From NCBI GenBank assembly GCA_902554135.1, contig CACDNJ010000016.1, forward strand, positions 1-11,152: DNA of 11,152 nt, in the 5' to 3' direction. Under the pieces are notes generated by a model. It was not told the origin of the DNA and did not search any database. It was given only the letters and a program-made list of their open reading frames with translations. This stretch comes from an uncultured Pelagibacteraceae bacterium. Lineage in GTDB: Bacteria > Pseudomonadota > Alphaproteobacteria > Pelagibacterales > Pelagibacteraceae. Numbering within the stretch: the first letter of the stretch is position 1; each line of letters starts with the position of its first letter. Positions 1-5,843 of this stretch are shown here, piece after piece. The translations under genes were made by a program, and so were the position numbers.

Positions 1-72
1 TTAATGGATAGTAATATTTCAAAGTACGTATCTATTAAATCGATATTAGAATAAGAATTATAAATTTATAAC

Positions 73-81
73 TGCTATAAT
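73..81 (+). promoter_or_regulatory. Extended -10 promoter for the first two-gene operon
   Basis: The sequence TGCTATAAT is a full match to the extended -10 consensus (TGnTATAAT), with the hexamer TATAAT at 76-81. No convincing -35 box lies 16-18 bases upstream, but extended -10 promoters do not need one. Transcription would begin near position 88 and leave a leader of about 43 bases before the ATG at 131. The leader carries an AT-only inverted repeat (101-109 against 121-129) next to the start codon, which is probably compositional. In such AT-rich DNA a bare TATAAT is cheap; the TG extension and the position just upstream of the first gene raise its value. Confidence 0.5.
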
Positions 82-130
82 TAGCTTGCTTCCTTTACAG
101 TTTTATTTTATTTAAATAGAAAAATAAAAT

Positions 131-1252
131 ATGAGCTTTTTGAAATCCGTTAAAAATTATTTTTATTATTTAAAACTAAAAAAAAATAATAATAAAAAAT
201 CAATTTACTTTTACTCAGAGGGCAAACAATACAGTAATTACTTTTCAAATATAATTGAAGGTTTATCAAAATCAAACAATTATAATATTGTCTATTTCAC
301 ATCTGACCCACTAGATGAAAATAAATTTAATAATGTAAATTCTATATACATAGGAAAAGGCATTATTAGAATTATTTTTTTTACTACTCTTGAATGCGAT
401 CTTATGGTTATGACTTTAACAGATCTTGGAAATCATGATATAAAAAAATCAAGTAAATGTAAAAGTTATTTATATATTTTTCACTCACTAATGAGTGTTT
501 TTAAGGGTTACAATAAAACTGCTTTTAACAACTATGATATTATATTTTCGAACGGAAAATATCAGGAAGAGGAGATAAGAATACAAGAAAAAATTTATGG
601 ATTGAATCAAAAAAAGATTATTAATACAGGATACCCATATATTGAAAATATTAAAAAGAAGGTAAATTTGAATATTTCTGATGGATCTATATTATTTGCT
701 CCATCATGGTTGAATGAAAAGAATGATCTTTTGGAGATATATGGTGAGGAAATAATTTCCAAATTAATTGAAATTGATAAAGTTATATTTAGACCGCACC
801 CTCAAAGTTTAATAAAATCAAAAAATAAAATAAAAATAATTCAAGATAAATATAAAAATAATCCTAAATTTTTACTTAATAACAGTATCGATAAAATTGA
901 TGTTCTCAATAAAAGTTCAATTTTAATTACTGATAATGGGGGAATGGCGATGGAATATTATATTTTATATAAGAGACCAATAATATGTATAGAATATAAA
1001 GACAAAATACATAATAGCGAATATAAAAAAATTAAAGACAAAGCATTAGAAGATAATTTTAAGAATATTTTCACAAAAAAAATAAAGGTAGAGGATATAA
1101 GTAACCTCAAAGATCTTATAAATAATTATTATAAAAATTTTAGTTTTAATGAAAAAATTCTTAAAAATTTTTTATATGAAAATGGCATAATTATAGATAA
1201 TGTTGCAGAAAGAAGCTGTAAAAGTATAATAGATATACTTAAACACAATTAA
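131..1252 (+). CDS. CDP-glycerol:polyol glycerophosphotransferase-like protein (TagB/TagF family)
   Basis: This 373-residue protein resembles the C-terminal catalytic part of CDP-glycerol glycerophosphotransferases, GT-B-fold enzymes that move glycerol phosphate or a related phosphopolyol from a CDP donor to a glycan or polymer acceptor. Visible landmarks in order are FHSLMS (117-122, with the first conserved His), FSNGKYQ (139-145), TGYPYIENI (166-174), LFAPSW (188-193), FRPHPQ (220-225, the second conserved His) and LITDNGGMAMEY (265-276), the region that usually holds the nucleotide-diphosphate site. The N-terminus is basic with no signal peptide, so it should be cytosolic or at the inner membrane face. 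It lacks the long N-terminal membrane-binding region of full TagF. No strong ribosome binding site precedes the ATG. The stop lies 4 bases before the next gene, so the two are probably co-transcribed. Donor and acceptor cannot be told from sequence; other CDP-activated polyols are possible. Confidence 0.8.
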   Translation: MSFLKSVKNYFYYLKLKKNNNKKSIYFYSEGKQYSNYFSNIIEGLSKSNNYNIVYFTSDPLDENKFNNVNSIYIGKGIIRIIFFTTLECDLMVMTLTDLGNHDIKKSSKCKSYLYIFHSLMSVFKGYNKTAFNNYDIIFSNGKYQEEEIRIQEKIYGLNQKKIINTGYPYIENIKKKVNLNISDGSILFAPSWLNEKNDLLEIYGEEIISKLIEIDKVIFRPHPQSLIKSKNKIKIIQDKYKNNPKFLLNNSIDKIDVLNKSSILITDNGGMAMEYYILYKRPIICIEYKDKIHNSEYKKIKDKALEDNFKNIFTKKIKVEDISNLKDLINNYYKNFSFNEKILKNFLYENGIIIDNVAERSCKSIIDILKHN

Positions 1253-1256
1253 CAAA

Positions 1257-3092
1257 ATGTTAAAAAATCTTCTAATCAAAACTACAATTATATTTTTTTT
1301 ATGCACTGTGAATGCATATGCATATTTAGAACCTGGTACCTTAGCAATAATTGTACAAGCAATAATCGGTGCAATCGCAACAATTGTCGCTTATACTACA
1401 TTTTATTTTAATAAAGCTAAGCAATATTTATCTTTTAATATTTTTGACACAACACAACAGGGGAATTTTTTAAAGTATCTATTTTTAATATTATCAATTA
1501 TTGCTATTTCAATCCCATATTTAGAATTTATTAATTATAATTATAATGAGTTAGAAAAAATCCATTTTTTAACAATAGTTAAAACATTTATTTATATATC
1601 ATCAGCTCTTTTATTACTGTCTTTTATAATTTTTTTAAAATATAAAAGAAACTTCTTTCAAATTTTGTTTTTCTCTGGACTTTTGAGTTACATATTATTT
1701 TCCTATGATAAAATAAAATTTTTTATTTCTTTTTTATTTATTAAATTAGAACAATTTACATTTGAGGGAGAATTATCATTAATTATCTGTTTTATTCTGA
1801 TAGGCGTAGTTGGTTTAATTTTTATCAGAAAAAAATCATTAATTCTAAACTTGATTAGTATTTATATTTTGGTCATTTTTTTTGTAAATTTGTTAGGTAT
1901 AATCGTAGGTGAAATAAATAATAAAAAACCCTCCGATAGATATTCTTTTTTTTCAGAAGAAGAATACTTTACCAACAAAGAGCTTGAGGAAATTAAATCA
2001 AGAAAAAATAATAGAAATATTTATTATATCATTCCCGACGCTGCAATAACTTTAGAGGAGTATAAGAGAATTTATAGTAGTGATATAAATACTGATAGAA
2101 TAGTAAATGAATTTAAAAAACAAAATTTTCATTATATTAAAAATGTAATTTCAAGTTACACTGGCACGGGACTTGTACTCTCTCAAATTTTTAACTTAAA
2201 TTATTTTTTAGATGAGGTAAATTCTATACCAGCACCAAATTCGTTGTATCCTGAAATATTAGGCAGATATAAAGAAACACCTTTAGGGAAAATTTTAGAA
2301 AAAATAAACTATGAGTTCTATTGGGTAGGCAACTCAATCATAAACTGCACATACTACAACACTGAACTTTGTTTGAGTAGTGATAAAAAAATTCAAAAAT
2401 TTTTTGTAAGCATAATACCAAATATAAGAAATGACATTATAACAAATTACGTTTTATATAATTTTTTACAAAAAACACCCTTCTTTGATGCTACAAATAA
2501 AGTATTTGCTCTTATAAAAAGAGAATATTCTGTAAAAGAAATTGCATATGTTGAAAATGATTCAATAAATAAATTTATTAACGTTTCACAAAATCAAAAA
2601 TTTGATAATCAGAAAAATCGTTTTGTTTTCATTCATTCTCTCATGCCCCATGGTTTTGCTCTATCTAGATATGATGCTGTGGTGTACAATCCTGATTGCT
2701 CACTAAATAGGTCAAAACCTAAGAAAGATTTTGGAATGTTAAGTGAAAATCTTAAAAAAGACGGAGGTATTTTTGTAGGATATAAAACTAACTATTTGTG
2801 TATGTTGAAAAGAATTAATGAGTTTGTAAACTATATAAATCTAAATGATCCTAATGCATTAGTAATATTTCAAGCTGACCACGGGCTTCTAAAAGAAGGG
2901 GTAGTTAATTCCCAGGAAATTTTTACACTAGCAAAAGTACCTAAGGAATGTGAGGACTATCTTACAAGAAAAGTAGATAACGTTAATGGTATTAGATTGT
3001 TGTTGTCTTGTGCAACAAATCAAAAGGTGAAACTTTTAGAGAAAAAAAGCTTTTATCAAGACGAGAATGGATCAATTTTTAGAATAGAGTAA
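1257..3092 (+). CDS. Membrane-anchored sulfatase-like (alkaline phosphatase superfamily) phosphotransferase/hydrolase
   Basis: This 611-residue protein has an N-terminal membrane half and an extracytoplasmic catalytic half. Residues 1-22 look like a signal sequence ending in NAYA. A YLEPGT motif (23-28) follows, next to a hydrophobic helix (29-50). More membrane helices fall near 73-92, 105-126, 132-162, 172-190 and 195-217. The C-terminal half has sulfatase-superfamily landmarks: YYIIPDAA (256-263, D261 as the expected first metal ligand), SSYTGTGLVLS (299-309, with T304 at the nucleophile position), MPHG (463-466) and FQADHG (538-543, metal ligands D541 and H542). The layout recalls LtaS/OpgB/EptA-type enzymes, which transfer phosphoglycerol or phosphoethanolamine in the periplasm, so transfer or removal of a phosphoester or sulfate on surface glycan is inferred. 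The upstream glycerophosphotransferase-like gene favours a phosphopolyol substrate. All expected catalytic residues appear present. Confidence 0.75.
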   Translation: MLKNLLIKTTIIFFLCTVNAYAYLEPGTLAIIVQAIIGAIATIVAYTTFYFNKAKQYLSFNIFDTTQQGNFLKYLFLILSIIAISIPYLEFINYNYNELEKIHFLTIVKTFIYISSALLLLSFIIFLKYKRNFFQILFFSGLLSYILFSYDKIKFFISFLFIKLEQFTFEGELSLIICFILIGVVGLIFIRKKSLILNLISIYILVIFFVNLLGIIVGEINNKKPSDRYSFFSEEEYFTNKELEEIKSRKNNRNIYYIIPDAAITLEEYKRIYSSDINTDRIVNEFKKQNFHYIKNVISSYTGTGLVLSQIFNLNYFLDEVNSIPAPNSLYPEILGRYKETPLGKILEKINYEFYWVGNSIINCTYYNTELCLSSDKKIQKFFVSIIPNIRNDIITNYVLYNFLQKTPFFDATNKVFALIKREYSVKEIAYVENDSINKFINVSQNQKFDNQKNRFVFIHSLMPHGFALSRYDAVVYNPDCSLNRSKPKKDFGMLSENLKKDGGIFVGYKTNYLCMLKRINEFVNYINLNDPNALVIFQADHGLLKEGVVNSQEIFTLAKVPKECEDYLTRKVDNVNGIRLLLSCATNQKVKLLEKKSFYQDENGSIFRIE

Positions 3093-3157
3093 AAATAAGC
3101 CTTTATATCTAATTTCTATATATAGTTGTATTTAAAAGTTTAAACACTAAATAACAA

Positions 3158-3214
3158 TTTTTTTAAAAAAAAATGTTAAAATTGTTTTACTGTTCAAAAA
3201 ATGAACGGTATGAT
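3158..3214 (+). promoter_or_regulatory. Promoter of the MarR/antiterminator operon, with upstream A/T tract
   Basis: TTTACT at 3186-3191 (4 of 6 against TTGACA) and TATGAT at 3209-3214 (5 of 6 against TATAAT) are separated by exactly 17 bases. A T7A9 tract at 3158-3173 lies where an UP element would contact the RNA polymerase alpha subunits. Transcription would start near 3220-3222, only about 12 bases before the ATG at 3233. The promoter lies inside the first 60 bases of the longest open frame, which supports the downstream start for the regulator. Two palindromic operators sit in the spacer and over the start point, so this promoter is likely repressible. Confidence 0.6.
3192..3206 (+). promoter_or_regulatory. 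Operator palindrome 1 (GTTCA-N5-TGAAC) in the promoter spacer
   Basis: GTTCA (3192-3196) and TGAAC (3202-3206) form a perfect inverted repeat around five A bases. The element fills almost the whole 17-base spacer between the -35 and -10 boxes, so a bound dimer would exclude RNA polymerase. It is nearly the same as the second palindrome 23 bases downstream, measured centre to centre. The likely ligand is the MarR-family protein encoded directly downstream. Confidence 0.65.
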
Positions 3215-3230
3215 GTTCAAAAATTGAACA
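3214..3230 (+). promoter_or_regulatory. Operator palindrome 2 (TGTTCAA-N3-TTGAACA) over the transcription start
   Basis: TGTTCAAAAATTGAACA is a perfect 7-3-7 inverted repeat. Its first base is the last base of the -10 box, and it ends two bases before the regulator's ATG. It shares the TGTTCA-N5-TGAAC core with palindrome 1. The centres (3199 and 3222) are 23 bases apart, close to two helical turns, which would place two dimers on roughly the same DNA face. This is the classic layout of an autorepressed MarR-type promoter. Confidence 0.7.
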
Positions 3231-3232
3231 TT

Positions 3233-3541
3233 ATGAAAAACGAACAAGATCATTTTGACGTTTTAAGACAGGTGCAAAAGAATCCAGAAGCTTCTCAAAG
3301 AGAAATGGCCGAAGATTTAGGTTTTAGTCTTGGTAAGCTCAACTATTGTCTAAAAGCACTTCAAAAAAAAGGCTTTGTAAAATTGAAGAACTTTCAAAAA
3401 ACTTCGAACAAAATCAATTATTTACAATATGTCATAACACCAAAAGGCATATCTGAAAGAACAAAGCTTACTATTAACTTTATGAAGAGAAAAATGAAGG
3501 AGTACGATCAACTTAAAAAAGAATTAGAGGAAGATAATTAA
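3233..3541 (+). CDS. EPS-associated MarR-family transcriptional regulator
   Basis: This is a 102-residue winged-helix DNA-binding protein of the MarR group commonly linked to exopolysaccharide loci. The helix-turn-helix is at about residues 19-48 (AS-REMAEDLGFS-GKLNYCLKALQKKGFVK), the wing at about 50-68 and VITPKG at 67-72. A charged C-terminal helix, about 74-101, could form the dimer interface. The longest frame starts 60 bases upstream at 3173, but that extension overlaps the predicted promoter and both palindromic operators and does not resemble the family N-terminus, so the ATG at 3233 is preferred. There is no Shine-Dalgarno sequence and the predicted leader is very short. The stop lies 3 bases before the antiterminator gene. 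Autorepression through the two TGTTCA-type palindromes is inferred. No ligand or sensing residue can be identified. Confidence 0.85.
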   Translation: MKNEQDHFDVLRQVQKNPEASQREMAEDLGFSLGKLNYCLKALQKKGFVKLKNFQKTSNKINYLQYVITPKGISERTKLTINFMKRKMKEYDQLKKELEEDN

Positions 3542-3544
3542 AAT

Positions 3545-4042
3545 ATGTGGGCAGTAATAAAATTTGATAGAAAAAATTTAAATCTCATGATTGAGGATTT
3601 TAAAAAAAAATTAGGCAATGATTTTGTCATCTATCGTCCAAAAATTCTAATACAAAAATATAAAAATAATAAGTTAGTAAATAAAGAATTTTATTTACTA
3701 AATGATTATCTCTTTTGCTTTCATAAAGATTTTGAAAAAAAATCTACATTAGAAAGAACAAAGTTTTCAAAAGGTCTTAAATATTTTTTAGATGGTTTTT
3801 TTGAGTCTCAAAAGGATATAAAATTTTTTATAGAAAAGTGTAAAAAACTTGAAGATGAAAAAGGATATGTATCCGAAAATTTATTCAAATTGGATAAAAA
3901 TTTAAGTTATAAATTTTCTTCAGGGCCTTTTGCTGAAAAAATTTTCAAAATAATAAACTTTGAAAAAAATAGAATAAATATTTTGATAGGTAGATTAAAA
4001 ACAACAATAAATAGAAAAGAATTTTTTTTTAATCCAGTCTAA
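3545..4042 (+). CDS. NusG/RfaH-like specialised transcription antiterminator
   Basis: This 165-residue protein has the two-domain layout of NusG paralogues. The NGN domain covers about residues 1-100: it opens with MWAVIKF, then YRPKILIQKYKNNKLVNKEF (30-49) and LLNDYLFCFHKDF (51-63), equivalent to the RP...LFPGYLFV core of the family. A Lys/Glu-rich linker (about 98-118) leads to a short KOW-like domain, about 120-165, with FSSGPFAEKIFKI. The divergent sequence and its place in a polysaccharide operon point to an operon-specific RfaH/LoaP/UpxY-type factor rather than housekeeping NusG. It would bind RNA polymerase at an ops-type site, suppress pausing and termination, and perhaps recruit ribosomes. 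It is co-transcribed with the MarR gene (3-base gap). It is followed by the only sizeable gap in the operon, where an ops-like hairpin is found. Confidence 0.8.
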   Translation: MWAVIKFDRKNLNLMIEDFKKKLGNDFVIYRPKILIQKYKNNKLVNKEFYLLNDYLFCFHKDFEKKSTLERTKFSKGLKYFLDGFFESQKDIKFFIEKCKKLEDEKGYVSENLFKLDKNLSYKFSSGPFAEKIFKIINFEKNRINILIGRLKTTINRKEFFFNPV

Positions 4043-4087
4043 TAACAACTGAAATGATTAAATTATTTGTAAAGCTAGTTTTTGCAA

Positions 4088-4102
4088 AGTGCGGAGCATT
4101 GG
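4088..4102 (+). promoter_or_regulatory. Candidate ops-like antiterminator recruitment site
   Basis: The stretch GTGCGGAGCATTGG (4089-4102) is a GC-rich island in an otherwise AT-dominated 66-base gap just after the antiterminator gene. AGTGC (4088-4092) and GCATT (4096-4100) can form a five-pair stem with one G-T wobble around a GGA loop. The E. coli RfaH site, ops (GGCGGTAGCGTG), also forms a small hairpin in the non-template strand, and its GCGGTAGC core matches GCGGAGC here apart from one missing base. The GGAG at 4093-4096 could also act as a loosely spaced Shine-Dalgarno sequence for the ATG at 4109, so one element may serve both functions. The assignment rests on one copy and on context. 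Confidence 0.45.
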
Positions 4103-4108
4103 TTAATA

Positions 4109-5842
4109 ATGATCGAAACTTTTAAAGGTATTTGGCAAATTCTGGATAACAAAAAAAAGATTCAATTTTTTGTACTATTTTTTTTAATGTTTATAGGATC
4201 AATATTAGAAATAATGAGTATAGGTATGATTCTTCCAGTCCTAACTTTCTTATCTCAGGATTTAAGTAATATTGGATCAAAATATTTTTCAATTTCATTT
4301 GAGCCTCTATTGGTCTTTTCAAAAAAAGATTTAATAAAGTACTCTATTATTATTTTTTGCTCAATATTTCTTTTAAGAAGTTTTTTTATTCTTTTTTTAG
4401 CTTGGATACAAAATAATTACATCTATGGATGGAAAGTTAATTTATCTGATGAAGTATTTAAAAAATATATGAATTTACCCTATATATTCCATCTTAAAAA
4501 TAATTCAGCCGAACTAAATAGAAATGTTGTAATCGAGGTTGATAAGTGTGTTGGAATATTTAATAATGTTCTTTTTCTTATATTGGAAATTCTTGTTTTA
4601 GTTGGTGTAGTATCCCTGCTTTTATTTGTAAGTTGGCAAATAACACTAAGCATTTTTCTTCTTCTAGCAACATCATCTTTCCTTTTTTCTTTTTCTGTAA
4701 AAAATAAAATTAAAGAATTAAGCCACCAAAGATTTGTTTCTGAAGGCCATAGATTGCAATATTTAAAACAAGGTTTGAATGGTATCAAAGATATAAAAAT
4801 TTATGGAAAAGTTTCTGAATTTATAAAACAGTTTTCAAAGGCAAACAAAGACAATCAGAAAGCTTATCAAACTTATTTAATTTTAGAAAAAATTCCAAGA
4901 TTTTTCACAGAATCATCCGTGGTATTATTCATATGTATTACAATATTTGTGCTTTTTAACCAAAACATGCAGTTTACATCAATCATCCCAACCATAGGAA
5001 TTTTCGTTTTAGCAGCAATTAGATTAATTCCAGCATCAAATAAGATTATAAATTTTTATAATGCCATTAAATATGACAAACCATCTTTGAACTCAATTTA
5101 TAAAATATTTCAATTAAAAAATAATACTCTAGAAACTAATGCAAATTATAACTTTAATGAGCAAATAAGTTTTAAAAACAAAATAGAGTTAAGAAATATT
5201 TGTTACACATATTCAAATAAAACAAATTTTTCATTGAATAATATTAACTTAGAGATTGGATTCGGTGATTACATTGCATTTGTTGGGAATAGCGGTTCAG
5301 GCAAAACTACTTTAGCGGATGTTTTACTAGGTTTGCTCGAGCCAAATTCTGGGGAGATTGTTGTCGATGGAAAAAATATTAAACTAAATCTTTCTAGTTG
5401 GCAAAAAAATATAGGGTATGTTCCACAGCAAATTTATTTAACCGACGATACTCTACGAAATAATATTGCTTATGGTATTAATACAAACAAGATTGATGAT
5501 AAAATAATTGATGAAGTAATTAAAAAATCTCAATTGTCTGATCTTATTAATAAACTTCCGAAAGGCATCAACACTTTTGTGGGAGAATTTGGTAAAAATT
5601 TATCTGGAGGTGAAAGACAAAGAATTGGTATTGCCCGTGCTTTATATAGAAATCCTAAACTGTTGTTTTTAGATGAATCAACTAATTCTTTAGATGAAAA
5701 AACCGAAGAACAAATATTTTCAATTATGGAAAGTTTTAAAAAAGAGAAAACAATAATTTTCATTACTCATAAAGAATCTTTGACAAAAAATGCAAATAAG
5801 GTTTTTAAATTTTTAGAAGGTTCAGTTAAAAAAATAAAATAG
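4109..5842 (+). CDS. ABC transporter, fused permease and ATPase (PglK/MsbA-type glycolipid exporter)
   Basis: This 577-residue half-transporter has an N-terminal exporter-type membrane domain of about six helices (residues 1-320) and a C-terminal ATPase. The ATPase motifs are complete: Walker A GNSGSGKTT (393-401), Q-loop YVPQQ (437-441), signature LSGGERQRIGIARAL (498-512), Walker B LLFLDES (518-524) with the catalytic Glu, and H-loop ITHK (552-555). The early MSIGMILPVL stretch is typical of PglK/WlaB-like flippases and related exporters. It probably works as a homodimer moving a lipid-linked oligosaccharide or lipid A-like substrate across the inner membrane. A longer frame opens at a TTG at 4082, but the nine extra residues cross the ops-like hairpin and are not family-like, so ATG 4109 is chosen. 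Its stop lies one base before the next ATG, indicating translational coupling. Confidence 0.88.
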   Translation: MIETFKGIWQILDNKKKIQFFVLFFLMFIGSILEIMSIGMILPVLTFLSQDLSNIGSKYFSISFEPLLVFSKKDLIKYSIIIFCSIFLLRSFFILFLAWIQNNYIYGWKVNLSDEVFKKYMNLPYIFHLKNNSAELNRNVVIEVDKCVGIFNNVLFLILEILVLVGVVSLLLFVSWQITLSIFLLLATSSFLFSFSVKNKIKELSHQRFVSEGHRLQYLKQGLNGIKDIKIYGKVSEFIKQFSKANKDNQKAYQTYLILEKIPRFFTESSVVLFICITIFVLFNQNMQFTSIIPTIGIFVLAAIRLIPASNKIINFYNAIKYDKPSLNSIYKIFQLKNNTLETNANYNFNEQISFKNKIELRNICYTYSNKTNFSLNNINLEIGFGDYIAFVGNSGSGKTTLADVLLGLLEPNSGEIVVDGKNIKLNLSSWQKNIGYVPQQIYLTDDTLRNNIAYGINTNKIDDKIIDEVIKKSQLSDLINKLPKGINTFVGEFGKNLSGGERQRIGIARALYRNPKLLFLDESTNSLDEKTEEQIFSIMESFKKEKTIIFITHKESLTKNANKVFKFLEGSVKKIK

Positions 5843-5843
5843 T

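Noticed and set aside
58..71. Perfect 14-base palindrome TTATAAATTTATAA upstream of the first gene
   Set aside because: It is made only of A and T, so such palindromes are expected by chance in this composition, and no second copy or matching regulator is seen.
3153..3177. AT-only inverted repeat (AACA, T7, A9, TGTT) after the sulfatase-like gene, as a terminator
   Set aside because: The stem has almost no GC pairs and no separate downstream T run, and it overlaps what looks like an UP element. A terminator role cannot be supported.
4082..4110. Possible promoter TTGCAA-17-AATAAT in front of the exporter gene
   Set aside because: The -10 box would overlap the chosen start codon and transcription would begin inside the gene; an intra-operon ops-like site explains the gap better.
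4480..4788. Open frame on the - strand inside the ABC exporter gene
   Set aside because: It lies wholly within a gene with clear family motifs on the + strand, and its translation shows no recognisable domain.
5530..5763. Open frame on the - strand across the ATPase motifs of the exporter
   Set aside because: It is the complement of the signature and Walker B region; the open frame is a by-product of those conserved codons.
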